From contig JAHHTK010000011.1 in the NCBI GenBank assembly GCA_020024695.1, positions 1 through 31,920 of the forward strand: 31,920 nt of DNA, in the 5' to 3' direction. Within the stretch, counting starts at the first letter, position 1, and the number at the start of each line of letters is the position of its first letter. Source of the stretch: Ureaplasma sp. GTDB taxonomy: Bacteria > Bacillota_I > Bacilli_A > Mycoplasmatales > Mycoplasmoidaceae. The notes below the pieces were generated by a model. That model did not search any database, was not told the origin of the DNA, and saw nothing but the letters and a program-made list of their open reading frames with translations. Below are positions 17,904-26,530 of the stretch, piece after piece. The position numbers were made by a program, and so were the translations under genes.

Positions 17904-18665
17904 ATGGAATTAATTATTAAATCATCAGAAGACATACTCAAAATTCAAAAAGCATGTGATATCTATAAAGAATTACGTGCTGAATTAACACCATTGGTAA
18001 TCCCTGGTGTTTCTGTGGCAGCACTTGATTTAAAGGCTGACGAAATTATTCGTCGCCACGGTGCTATTCCTTGTTTTTATCAATACGAAGGATTTCCAGG
18101 CCACATTTGTATTTCAGTGAATTCATGCGTAATTCATGGAGTCCCAAACGATTATGTCTTAAAAGACAACGATATCGTGACATTTGACTGTGGGGTTGAA
18201 TATGAAGGCCATATTTGTGATAGTGCTTTCACTATCATTGTTGGCCAAGCTAGCGAAGATAGAAAAGAAATCCTCGCTGTCACCCAAAAAGCAGTTGATG
18301 TTGCTGAAGCCATTATGCGACCAGGCGTGACAAATATGGAAGTTGCTCGGGCAATTGAAAAATATGTCACCAGTACTGGTTACAAATTATTACATGACTT
18401 TACAGGTCATAGTTGTGGTAACAGCATTCACGAAGATCCAGCCATGCCAAATTATTTTGACCATTATTTTGAAGAAGTTGCATTACAAGAAAACATGGTG
18501 TTATGTATTGAACCCATGGTAATGACTGGTTCAAATAAATATGCTATTGATCCATTTAATGGTTGAAGCGTTTATGCTCGCAACGGCGAAATCACTTGCC
18601 ATTGCGAAGACGAATTTTTAATCACAAAAGACGGTTGTATCCGTTTAACGAAAGCTAATAATTAA
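17904..18665 (+). CDS. map: Methionine aminopeptidase, type I
   Basis: 253 residues; removes the initiator Met from nascent proteins. The five metal ligands are all present: D95 (TFDCGV), D106 (ICDSAF), H169 (TGHSCGNSIHE), E203 (LCIEPMV) and E235 (CHCEDE), with spacing like E. coli MetAP. One TGA encodes Trp (FNGWSVYARNGE). No clear Shine-Dalgarno is visible; the upstream sequence is AGTTAAAATAAT, so initiation may rely on coupling with adk (29-nt gap) or on A-richness. Confidence 0.96.
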
Positions 18666-18672
18666 GAAAAAT

Positions 18673-18891
18673 ATGGCAAAAGAAGACATTATTAAAGTTA
18701 AAGGGGAAGTTGTTGCAGTTAACAACTCCCGTAGTTTCAAGGTCAAACTTGAAAACGGCATTGAAGTTTCTACTACTGTATCGGGTAAAATGAGCAAGAA
18801 CAAAATCTCGATTTTACCAGGTGATATTGTTGATGTTGAGTTAAGTCCATACGATTTAACACAGGGTAGAATTGTCTATCGGACAAAATAA
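18673..18891 (+). CDS. infA: Translation initiation factor IF-1
   Basis: 72 residues, exactly the family size, an OB fold: MAKEDIIKVKGEVVAVNNSRSFKVKLENGIEVSTTVSGKMSKNKISILPGDIVDVELSPYD-type sequence with the conserved VKLENG, GKMSKN and PYDLTQGRIVYR parts. IF-1 blocks the A site during initiation. It starts 7 nt after map; GAAAAAT is the only upstream purine run. Confidence 0.97.
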   Translation: MAKEDIIKVKGEVVAVNNSRSFKVKLENGIEVSTTVSGKMSKNKISILPGDIVDVELSPYDLTQGRIVYRTK

Positions 18892-18928
18892 AACAAAGCC
18901 AATTCATTTATTTCAAAAAAGGTGCATT

Positions 18929-19042
18929 ATGAAAGTTAGAGCATCAGTTAAAAAAATTTGTAAAGACTGTAAAATTGTCAAACGTGAAGGCACCATTCGT
19001 GTCATCTGTAAAAATCCAAAACATAAACAAAGACAAGGTTAA
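18929..19042 (+). CDS. rpmJ: 50S ribosomal protein L36
   Basis: 37 residues, begins MKVRASVKKICKDCKIVKRE and ends NPKHKQRQG. C11, C14, C27 and H32 form the usual C-C-C-H zinc site, so this is the zinc-binding L36. AAAAAAGG lies upstream at suitable spacing. The gene is located between infA and rpsM as in most bacteria. Confidence 0.95.
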   Translation: MKVRASVKKICKDCKIVKREGTIRVICKNPKHKQRQG

Positions 19043-19057
19043 TTAAGGTAGCAAATT

Positions 19058-19438
19058 ATGGCACGTATTTTAGGTGTAGATATTCCAAATGATAAGCCAG
19101 TTGCTTATTCATTAACATACATTTACGGTATTGGTTTACCAACTGCAAAGAAAATTTTAGCTGCAGTTGAAATCAATCCAGCAATCAGAACTAAAGATCT
19201 TAGTGAAACTGATTTAGCAAAAATTATTAAACAAATTCAACACATGGAATTAGTTATCGAAGGTGATTTACGTCGTGAAATCGCAATGACCATTAAAGCT
19301 GAAATGGAAATTGGTAGCTATAGAGGTATTCGTCACCGTCGTAACTTACCATGCCGTGGCCAAAGAACAAAAACAAACGCACGTACAGTTAAAGGTCCAC
19401 GTAAAACCGTTGCAAATAAGAAAATTGAATCACGTTAG
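19058..19438 (+). CDS. rpsM: 30S ribosomal protein S13
   Basis: 126 residues. Starts MARILGVDIPNDKPVAYSLTYIYGIG and includes the helix-two-turn-helix region and the conserved SYRGIRHRRNLPCRGQRTKTNARTVKG near the C-terminus. S13 contacts the P-site tRNA and bridges to the 50S subunit. TTAAGGTAG precedes the ATG. Confidence 0.97.
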   Translation: MARILGVDIPNDKPVAYSLTYIYGIGLPTAKKILAAVEINPAIRTKDLSETDLAKIIKQIQHMELVIEGDLRREIAMTIKAEMEIGSYRGIRHRRNLPCRGQRTKTNARTVKGPRKTVANKKIESR

Positions 19439-19457
19439 TAACTAGAAAGAACATAGT

Positions 19458-19823
19458 ATGGCAAAGATTAAAAAAATTAATAGTAGTGAAGGGGTTATGC
19501 ATATCCACACTACTAAAAATAACACCATTATCACCATTACTGATTTAGGTGGTAACACCCTTTGTTGAGCTAGCTCAGGTACTGTTGGTTACAAAGGTTC
19601 AAAAAAGAAAACAGCCTTTTCAGCTGGACAAGCTAGTGCAGAAGCTAGCAAACAAGCATTTCAAATGGGTTTAAGATCTATTAAAGTAAATGTTAAAGGT
19701 ACAGGTCAAGGTTACGAAAATGCAATTATTGAAGCTGGTAAAGCTGGCTTACAAGTAACAGCTATTCAAGATGTTACTCCAATCGCACACAATGGTTGTA
19801 GACCTCCTAAAAAACCTCGTTAA
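19458..19823 (+). CDS. rpsK: 30S ribosomal protein S11
   Basis: 121 residues, standard size apart from a short N-terminus. Motifs: HIHTTKNNTIITITDLGGNTL, CWASSGTVGYKGSKKKTAFSAGQ (Trp by TGA), and the C-terminal DVTPIAHNGCRPPKKPR, which is nearly invariant in S11. It is located in the 30S platform near the mRNA. TAGAAAG provides a weak Shine-Dalgarno. Confidence 0.97.
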
Positions 19824-19847
19824 TTTTATTTCTATAAAGGGTTAATC

Positions 19848-20834
19848 ATGCAAAAATTTTTAAGCTACGCTATTAAACCAACATTTGATGTTGACAAACC
19901 AAATTATGCTAAAGTAACTTTAGCTCCTTTAGAAAAAGGAATGGGAACAACATTAGGAAATGCTTTAAGACGTGTATGTTTAACTGACATTCCAGGGGCT
20001 TCAGTTTTCGCAATTGAAATTCCTGGTGTCACTCATGAATTCCAAGCAATGGACGGGGTGAGTGAAGACGTTACACAAATTATCTTAAACTTAAAACAAT
20101 TAGTGATTAAGGTTGACAGCAACATCTATCCTGATGAAAACTTTGAAGACCTTAAACTTGAAAATTGACCAGTCTTAAGTATTGACGTCCATGGTCCAAA
20201 AAAAGTGACAGGTGCTGACATTGTTTGTCCAACAGGATTTAGCATTGTAAACCCTGAATTACATATTTGTGATGTAACTGCTCCAGTAGATTTCCAAATG
20301 AGTATTTATGCTCAAACTGGCCGTGGTTTCGTGTCACAAAAAGAAAACCGCGAACGTTTAAATTCACTTAATGTAATTGCAACCGACTCATCATTCTCAC
20401 CAGTTTTAGTTTGCAACTGAACTGTGAGTGAAGAAAAAGCTACAAAATATACCACCACTGATTCTTTAAGCATTGACTTACAAACCAATGGTAGTATGAG
20501 TGCTAGTGATGTCTTAGCAACTGCAGCAAGTATCTTAATGGCGCACTTCGCTCCTATTTCAAGTTTAAATGAAATCATTTCACAACAAGAATTCTTAGAC
20601 CAAAACGCTGCAAACAGTGATAAACAAGAAATTTCTGTCGCTATTGACACCCTTGAATTATCACCACGTAGTTTAAACGGTTTAAGAAAAGCTGGTATTG
20701 TTAACGTTCACGATTTAATTAGCAAAACAACCAAACAAATTTGATCAATTAAAAATCTTGGATCAAAATCAGTTAACGAAATTGTAAATAAGATTCACGA
20801 AAGTGGATTAAAATTCAAAGATGAAGAAAAATAG
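19848..20834 (+). CDS. rpoA: DNA-directed RNA polymerase alpha subunit
   Basis: 328 residues with both domains. The N-terminal assembly domain shows FDVDKPNYAKVTLAPLEKGMGTTLGNALRRVCLTDIPG and VSEDVTQIILNLK. The C-terminal domain (about residues 260-325) shows LELSPRSLNGLRKAGIVNVHDL and IKNLGSKSVNEI, the helix-hairpin-helix that binds UP elements and activators. Three TGA codons encode Trp. AAAGGG lies about 7 nt before the ATG. It completes the alpha operon with rplQ. Confidence 0.97.
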
Positions 20835-20843
20835 GTAATAACG

Positions 20844-21236
20844 ATGAGCTTCCAAAATAAACCAGGTAAGACTAGAGCATGACGTAAAATGATGACTCGT
20901 CAACAAGTAAGTGACGTGTTATCATACGGTCGGATTATTACAACTAAAACAAAAGCGAAAGAAACACAACGTCACGTTGACCACTTAATTACTTTAGGTA
21001 AGAAAAATACTTTAGCAGCACGTCGTGCCGCAGCCGCAATCTTATTAAACACTAAAGATTACAAAGTTGACGAATTACTTCGTAAATTATTTGATGTCTT
21101 AGCACCAAGTTACGAAAACCGTCACGGTGGATATACACGTGTGTTATTATTAGGTACTCGTCCAGGTGACAATACCGAACAAGCAATTCTTGAATTAGTT
21201 GATTATAAAGACACTAAAAAAGCAAGTAAGAAATAA
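20844..21236 (+). CDS. rplQ: 50S ribosomal protein L17
   Basis: 130 residues. The start at 20844 (MSFQNKPGKTRAWRKMMTRQQ, Trp by TGA) gives a family-like N-terminus; the next ATG at 20889 would cut off 15 residues. The body shows TTKTKAKETQRHVDHLITLGKK and the conserved C-terminal GGYTRVLLLGTRPGDNTEQAILELVD. L17 is near the tunnel exit. It is the last gene of the superoperon, followed by a terminator. Confidence 0.97.
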
Positions 21237-21278
21237 TTCTTTTTCCTTTCTTTTTTAGCAGGAATGTTATCAGTTTTA

Positions 21279-21312
21279 AATACTAGTGAAAGTCTATTCA
21301 CTAGTATTTTTT
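21279..21312 (+). terminator. Rho-independent terminator of the S10-spc-alpha superoperon
   Basis: A perfect 12-bp stem (AATACTAGTGAA at 21279-21290, complement at 21297-21308) with a 6-nt loop, immediately followed by a run of T to 21312. It lies 43 nt after the rplQ stop and separates the ribosomal operon from the ecf operon. Confidence 0.85.
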
Positions 21313-21368
21313 GTTTCTTTGGGGTTTTTGAAGAAAAATAAAAACTCAACAAATTGCTGGCATTTATT

Positions 21369-21396
21369 TTGTAGTTTAGTTATTATTGTTTAAAAT
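21369..21396 (+). promoter_or_regulatory. Candidate promoter of the ecf operon, leaderless
   Basis: TTGTAG (21369-21374) and TAAAAT (21391-21396) are separated by 16 nt. Transcription starting 7 nt after the -10 box would begin at or near position 21403, the A of the ecfA1 ATG. No Shine-Dalgarno-like purine run is visible upstream of that ATG, which agrees with a leaderless mRNA. The promoter follows the strong terminator, so an own promoter is expected here. Confidence 0.5.
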
Positions 21397-21402
21397 AACC
21401 AT

Positions 21403-22242
21403 ATGAGTAGTCCAATTATTAGTTTTAAAAATGTGAACTTTGGTTACACTGACGATAAACAAGTTATTAATAACTTGTCATTTGACATTATGCCCCATAC
21501 CTATACCACCATTGTTGGTCATAACGGGTGTGGGAAATCCACCACCTCTAAATTGTTAATGGGGATTTTAAAACCGTCCTCAGGCGTGATTGCCATTAAC
21601 GATGTTGTGATGAATAAAGATAATGTTGATATCTTAAGAGAAACCATTGGGATTGTCTTTCAAAACCCTGACAACCAGTTTGTAGGGATGACAGTGATTG
21701 ATGATTTAGCTTTCGGGTTGGAAAACAAACGGGTTCCGCTTGAAGTCATGCACGAAATCATTGATCGGGTTTCTCACGCCATGGGGATTGAAAAAATCTT
21801 AGAAAAACAACCGAGTGAATTATCAGGGGGTCAAAAACAAAAAGTGGCGATTGCCTCTGTGTTATGTTTATCACCTGAAGTCATTATTTTTGACGAATCC
21901 ACCAGTATGTTAGATCCTTTTTCAAAAGCCGAATTAAAGAAATTAATGGTAGATTTGGTCAAGATTGGCAACAAAACCGTTATTTCAATTACCCACGATA
22001 TGGATGAGGTCATTAATGCTGACCAAGTGTTAGTTATTGATCAAGGGACCTGTGTGGCCCATGATGTTCCTGCCAAAATCTTTGAAGATGTTGATAGCGT
22101 GGAAAAATTGCAATTAGATTTACCAGCCACTTTAAAATTAGCTTATTATTTAAATAAAAATCACGAGGACATCCCTTTATCATTAAACCATGACCAAGTG
22201 GTGGCTAACATCGTGAGAAAGATTAACCATGACCAAGAATAA
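21403..22242 (+). CDS. ecfA1: Energy-coupling factor transporter ATPase EcfA1
   Basis: 279 residues, normal size. One of two ATPases of the ECF module that powers uptake of vitamins and similar micronutrients via separate S-components. Walker A GHNGCGKST at residues 39-47, Q-loop VFQNPDNQF, signature LSGGQKQKVAIA, Walker B VIIFDESTSMLDP (Ser in place of the usual Ala after DE), and switch His in ISITHDMDEV. The EcfA1-type DNQFVGMTV and MLDP support A1 rather than A2. The gene probably starts leaderless and its 3' end overlaps ecfA2 by 14 nt. Confidence 0.95.
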   Translation: MSSPIISFKNVNFGYTDDKQVINNLSFDIMPHTYTTIVGHNGCGKSTTSKLLMGILKPSSGVIAINDVVMNKDNVDILRETIGIVFQNPDNQFVGMTVIDDLAFGLENKRVPLEVMHEIIDRVSHAMGIEKILEKQPSELSGGQKQKVAIASVLCLSPEVIIFDESTSMLDPFSKAELKKLMVDLVKIGNKTVISITHDMDEVINADQVLVIDQGTCVAHDVPAKIFEDVDSVEKLQLDLPATLKLAYYLNKNHEDIPLSLNHDQVVANIVRKINHDQE

Positions 22243-23503
22243 GCCAATTATTACTTTAAAAAACCTTTATTCTTTGTATAACCAAAATAATCAAAATTAT
22301 TTTGTGGTTAACAAAGATATTAATTACGAATTCTTGCCTCATAAGACCTATTTTATTATTGGAAATTCAGGGTCAGGTAAATCAACCCTCATCCAACATT
22401 TTAATGGCTTAAAAGCGACGAAATACGGGTCTTGTCAGGTCAATGGGCGTGAAATCGGGACGGGTTTTGATTTAACAGGTTATTTTTTAGGGATGGCTCA
22501 GTTAGCCGATTTAGATGTTATCTTGCAAAAAGTGATTCGCTTTCGTTTAGACAAAAAGCCTCACTTGCATGTAAAAGTCTTAATGTTTCATAAAAATACA
22601 ACCAATAATTTGGCTCGGATTTTTATTAATGCGATGTTTCATTACAATCCAAAACATGTTCATATGAAAGAACACCAAGGGATTAAATATTTTTATTTCT
22701 TTCATCAAGATGAATTACCAGTCATTGATGATTTAGCCTGAACTAAACCAGCTCCAACTGGAACGAAATTAAAAAGTTATTTAAATCTAAACCAGGTATG
22801 AAAGACCCATCACATTAAAAAAGTCAAAGAAATTAGAAAAACCGTGGCGACAGTGTTCCAATTCCCTGAATATCAATTATTTAAAGACCAAATCATTAAA
22901 GATGTCATGTTTGGGCCACTAAACTTAGGGATTAAAAAACCTCAGGCGTTAGAATATGCACAAAAATATTTAAAAATGTTAAATATGCCTGAAGACTTTT
23001 ATCATCGCTCACCATTTGGATTATCAGGGGGACAAAAACGACGGGTTGCTATTGCTGGAATTTTAGCTATTCAATCTGAAGTCATTATTTTTGACGAACC
23101 AACGGCTGGACTTGATCCTGCTGGGGAAAATGAAATGTTAAACATCATTGCGAACTTAAAAACCAATGAACAAAAAACAGTCATTGTCATTAGTCATAAC
23201 ATGGACCATGTTTTACAAGAAGCTGATGAAGTGTTAGTCATGAATAACGGACAATTAGTGCAAACTGGTAGTCCTTATGAAATTTTTATGAACCCTGACC
23301 AAGTTCACCAATGAGGTTTAAATGTTCCCTTTGTCATTCAAACCTTTTATGATATTCTTAATCAAATCAAAGACCCTGAGCTTAAACAAATTTTTAAGTC
23401 TTATATGTGACATTACCAACCTCATAACATTGAAGCTTTTGTCAAGATGTTAGACCAATTCTTCAATGATCAAGCTAATCATCAATTAAGAAAGGATTTT
23501 TAA
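22229..23503 (+). CDS. ecfA2: Energy-coupling factor transporter ATPase EcfA2 with central insertion
   Basis: 424 residues, against ~280-300 for typical EcfA2. Walker A GNSGSGKST is at residues 45-53, and the first domain runs to about residue 77 (NGREIGTG). Then come ~120 residues with no resemblance to an ABC ATPase (HLHVKVLMFHKNTTNNLARIF...), rich in His, Phe, Tyr and Lys. From about residue 197 the fold resumes: KKVKEIRKTVATVFQFPEYQLF with the Q-loop, LSGGQKRRVAIA, Walker B VIIFDEPTAGLDP and ISHNMDHV. The reading frame is continuous with TGA as Trp, so the insertion is not a frameshift artefact. The insertion sits where the strand before the Q-loop begins. Overlaps ecfA1 by 14 nt and ecfT by 1 nt (TAATG). 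Confidence 0.93.
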
Positions 23504-24726
23504 TGGGTAATCAAGGTTATATTTATTCCAATTCATTAATCCATAAATTAAATCCAGCCTTAAAATTTATTGGGTTTATTTTAATGATTGTTTTGATTTT
23601 CTTGCCACTTGGCTATTTTGGCCAATTAATTGTTGGCATCATGGTAATGGTGGGATTCTTAATTTCTAAACTCTCAGGTAAAACCTTATTAAATATTTTA
23701 AAAAGTGTTTTGATTTTATTTATCTTACTGTTGGTGATTAACTGGGCGGTCTATAAAGAACCCATTGCTGTTTATTTAAATCCTGATGCAAATGTGTTGG
23801 GTTCAATTAATCCGAACTTAATGTTAACAGGGCCTGACTATCCTAATGGGTTTTATATTTCAGAGTTATGAGGAGGTTCTAAACCAATTATTTTTGATCT
23901 TCATAACCAAGATTTGATTGATAAAATTATCACTCAAAATGCTGTCACTCCCAAAGAATTAGATAGTGCGTGAAAGAATTTAAATACTGATGCTCAAACT
24001 ACATTAACCCAATTGTTTCAAGGGAATTTATTAGCAGCCAAACAATATAACTGGTTAATGAGTCAATCCATGTGAAGTTTAGACAATGTCACTTATCATG
24101 TTAATCCTATCAATGGCATTAGTTATAATAGTGCGAATCCGTTTGGATTTGTGTACTATCACCAAGAATGATACACTTTAAGTCCCCGTGCAATTAATTT
24201 AGCTTTATATGTGTCCATTAAAGTCTTTTTAATGATTGTGTTAGCAACCTTGTTAACCGCCACTACCAGTGCGATTGAATTAACCAACGGGTTACAAGCC
24301 ATTTTCTCACCTTTAAGAATCTTTAAATTGCCAGTGAATGAAATGAGTATGATGATTGCGATTGCCTTACGGTTTGTACCGAGTTTATTAATTGAATCTA
24401 AACGAATTTTAAATGCCCAAGCTTCTAGAGGGGTGGACTTCCATAACGGGGGCATGATGACCAAAATGAAAGCCTTAACTTCTTTAGTAGTCCCATTATT
24501 CTCAATTGCTTTTAAAAATGCTGACGATTTAGCTAATGCTATGGAAGCAAGAGGTTATAACCCTCGCAAGACCAGAACCAAATTCCGTTTATTAACCATT
24601 CAATGATATGACTGGGTCGCGTTCTGTTTCTTAGCATTTGTCATTGGCTTATTTATTGGTTTAATGCATACCAACTTTATTTTTGGTCCGTTCGGTCTTT
24701 TTGAACTTGAAATTTTAAATGGCTAA
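23503..24726 (+). CDS. ecfT: Energy-coupling factor transporter transmembrane protein EcfT
   Basis: 407 residues, longer than the ~265 of Firmicute EcfT. N-terminal helices (ALKFIGFILMIVLIFLPLGYFG, LIVGIMVMVGFLI, ILILFILLLVINWAV) are followed by a soluble stretch of ~140 residues (about 84-226), then VSIKVFLMIVLATLLTATTSA, the coupling helices with ASRG (307-310) and EARG (348-351, the two ATPase-contacting Ala-Arg-Gly motifs), and a final hydrophobic pair. The scaffold links EcfA1/A2 to S-components. The long middle stretch should lie outside the cell; I recall long EcfT proteins in other mycoplasmas. Both TGA and TGG encode Trp. The last codons overlap truA by 8 nt. Confidence 0.93.
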
Positions 24727-25447
24727 TTATCAAATTGTCTTTAGTTTTTTAGGCCAAAAATTTAACGGGTCTTGTATGCAACCAAATCAAAAAACCGTCC
24801 AAGGCAGCATCAAAACTGCTCTATATGATTTGTTTCAAATTGAAACCAAAATTTATATGTGTTCACGGTTAGATAAAGGGGTCCATGCTAAAGCGATGGT
24901 AGCCAATTTTTATCTTGACAAAGACATTCACCCTGAGAAACTAAAAAACGCATTAAATGCCAGATTAAGACCTGATATTTATTTATCTGACTGTCAAATC
25001 GTTCCCGATAGTTTTAATAGTTTATTTAGTGCTCATCACAAGCACTATCAATATGTTATTTATACCGATCAAAAGAAATCCATTTTTTTAAATGATTATG
25101 CTTGAAATTTAAATCAAGCCCTTGATTTAAACAAATTAAATCAAATCAAAGATCTATTTTTAGGTGAACATGATTTTGCCTCATTTGCTACTAATGAAAT
25201 GGGAACCACTATTAGAACCATTTCTAAAATAGAAATCACTAAATCTAAACATTTTATTTATATTGATATTATTGGACCAGGTTTTTTAAAAAACATGGTG
25301 CGGATGTTAGTAGCTAGCATGGTTAATTATACTTTAGATAAAATTAGCTACGAGCAAATCAAAGAATATTTATTAAAACCTTCTAAAGGAAAAGCGAATG
25401 ATTTAGCTCCTGCGGGTGGATTATATTTGATCAGAGTGTTTTATTAG
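24719..25447 (+). CDS. truA: tRNA pseudouridine synthase A
   Basis: 242 residues, a normal to slightly short TruA. Converts U38-40 of the tRNA anticodon stem to pseudouridine. Family features: N-terminal FSFLGQKFNGSCMQPNQKTVQG, the catalytic Asp D52 in SRLDKGVHAKA (canonical GRTDAGVHA, so diverged around the Asp), FNSLFSAHHKHYQYVIY, FLGEHDFASFAT and the C-terminal IDIIGPGFLKNMVRMLVASM. The ATG lies inside the end of ecfT (ATGGCTAA), the same arrangement as rplP-rpmC. ecfT-truA linkage is widespread in Firmicutes. Confidence 0.95.
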
Positions 25448-25453
25448 GTTGCA

Positions 25454-25486
25454 AACTTTCTGTTAGTTGTTAACAGGAAGTTTTTT
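25454..25486 (+). terminator. Terminator of the ecf-truA operon
   Basis: A 12-bp stem (AACTTTCTGTTA at 25454-25465 with TAACAGGAAGTT at 25471-25482, one G-U pair) with a 5-nt loop and T-run to 25486, 7 nt after the truA stop. Confidence 0.82.
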
Positions 25487-25514
25487 ATTGTCATGGGGCT
25501 GTTTTGAAAACGGG

Positions 25515-25565
25515 CAAACAAAATACTAACCTATGAAACCGTGTGAGTAGTTTCATAGATTAGTA
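25515..25565 (-). terminator. Terminator of the minus-strand membrane protein gene
   Basis: Arms 25524-25539 and 25550-25565 form a 16-bp stem, with a G-U pair on the minus strand and a mismatch on the plus strand, around a 10-nt loop. On the minus strand it is followed by TTTTGTTTG. It lies 25 nt past the stop of the minus-strand gene, so it faces the truA terminator in a convergent arrangement. Confidence 0.7.
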
Positions 25566-25590
25566 AACCAAGTTGTTGTTGCAATAAATT

Positions 25591-26148
25591 TTATAAGATG
25601 GAATTGAGGATTTCTTTTCTTAGATTTTGGTATTCTTGTTCTGTCATTTTGCCATTTTTATACAATGTTTCAATAGTGTTTAATTTGGATTCAATTTCAG
25701 ATTGAGAATTTGGAAGCGAAATTTTATTTGGTAAGATTGTTTGTTCTTGGAGCATCTCTTCTTCTTTTAATTGTGCCTGAACTGCTTTCTTATACATTTT
25801 TCTTTCCACAATAATTGCTCAGATACTGCCGACAAAGAAGGTTATAATTAAAAGGCCATGACATAATTTTCAATTCTTAATATCTTGATTGGTGATTAAG
25901 TTATAATTAATCAATTTTCTTAAATCAAATTTGTTACCTATTGATAACCCAGAAATTGAACCGATTAAATTAAACATAAAACCGATTCCAAGAAATGATA
26001 TGATGGAAATTCATCACTCAGAAACACTTGCCGAAAGAATAATTCCAGCAATAAGAAAAGGGATTTCACAAATACAAGCTAGAATATTTACAATAATCAA
26101 ACTTTGTATCTCTTTAGGAAGAGATGGTGGATTACGATACAAAGGCAT
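25591..26148 (-). CDS. Predicted membrane protein with C-terminal SHOCT-like domain
   Basis: Reading TGA as Trp, the frame gives 185 residues from an ATG at 26148. There are three hydrophobic segments: about residues 14-40 (LIIVNILACICEIPFLIAGIIL), 45-66 (WWISIISFLGIGFMFNLIG) and 95-114 (LCHGLLIITFFVGSIWAIIV). A charged linker with EEE follows, then the last ~36 residues (ESKLNTIETLYKNGKMTEQE and on) resemble the SHOCT domain, a short C-terminal module found on many membrane and secreted proteins, with no settled function. The Shine-Dalgarno GGAGG (plus 26151-26155) is only 2 nt from the ATG but 8 nt from an in-frame TTG two codons later, so the true start may be the TTG. The gene is isolated between converging and diverging neighbours. 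I do not recognise a specific function. Confidence 0.8.
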
Positions 26149-26150
26149 TA

Positions 26151-26155
26151 CCTCC
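26151..26155 (-). promoter_or_regulatory. Strong Shine-Dalgarno with ambiguous start codon
   Basis: GGAGG on the minus strand is the strongest ribosome binding site near this gene. The ATG at 26148 has a 2-nt spacer; the in-frame TTG at 26142 has 8 nt, which is the usual optimum. The site therefore favours a TTG start, removing two residues (MP) from the product. Confidence 0.5.
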
Positions 26156-26178
26156 GTTGAATTTTATTAATAATTAAT

Positions 26179-26184
26179 ATTATA
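26179..26184 (-). promoter_or_regulatory. Candidate -10 box of the SHOCT-like protein gene
   Basis: TATAAT on the minus strand (plus ATTATA), 30 nt upstream of the ATG, leaves a leader of roughly 23 nt that contains GGAGG. The -35 region is only A+T-rich (TTTATT-like). Confidence 0.45.
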
Positions 26185-26477
26185 TAAACTAAATTATTTA
26201 AATAAATTTTAAGAAACATAATTATTAGTTATACAACTAAGGTATAGATGAACTCGTTTTGTTTTAGCTGAAATGATATGCAAATTAGTTAAAGTAAAAT
26301 TCTTATTTTTTATGTGTAGAGGGGTGTATTTGTTTGGTTTAGTTTGAAAAGCAAAACCTTACTAAATAGGAAAATAATTGGTAGTTATTCTAACTAGAAT
26401 AGTTAGAATGTGAAAAGAAAAAAACACAAAAAAATTGCTTTTTTGTCTTTTTAAAAAAGAAAAATTAAAAACATCTT
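26185..26477. other. Non-coding control region upstream of the surface-protein genes
   Basis: About 300 nt without a credible gene. It holds a near-palindrome TTAGTTATACAACTAA, short GGTTT/AAACC and TTTAGT/ACTAAA pairings, the inverted repeat at 26388-26408, and then homopolymer runs (two A7 runs at about 26418-26424 and 26428-26434, followed by T6 and T5 runs to 26452). A possible A/T hairpin (ACAAAAAA/TTTTTTGT) spans 26426-26446. A 28-codon open frame starting at about 26320 is not convincing. Confidence 0.6.
26388..26408. repeat. Perfect inverted repeat, possible operator
   Basis: TTCTAACTA and TAGTTAGAA are exact inverted 9-nt copies separated by GAA. A related TAGTTATTC precedes it at 26382, so three related half-sites are clustered. 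The site is 70 nt upstream of the candidate -10 box of the 776-aa gene, a plausible regulator-binding position. No T-run follows directly, so a terminator is unlikely. Confidence 0.5.
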
Positions 26478-26483
26478 TATAAT
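26478..26483 (+). promoter_or_regulatory. Candidate -10 box of the surface-protein operon
   Basis: TATAAT 47 nt upstream of the ATG at 26531. No -35 hexamer is recognisable at 16-18 nt; an A-rich stretch lies there instead. The leader would be ~40 nt and contains a good AAAAGGA 8 nt from the ATG. Confidence 0.45.
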
Positions 26484-26530
26484 AATGGTTAGGAAAAAAT
26501 ATTTAAGAATATTAATGAAAAGGAAATAGT

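Noticed and set aside
25931..26170. Plus-strand 79-aa ORF opposite the SHOCT-like protein
   Set aside because: It is antisense to a gene with three membrane helices, a Shine-Dalgarno and a terminator, and has no ribosome binding site of its own.
26320..26406. 28-codon open frame starting ATGTGTAGAGGGG
   Set aside because: Too short, no Shine-Dalgarno, ends inside the inverted repeat, and no recognisable product.
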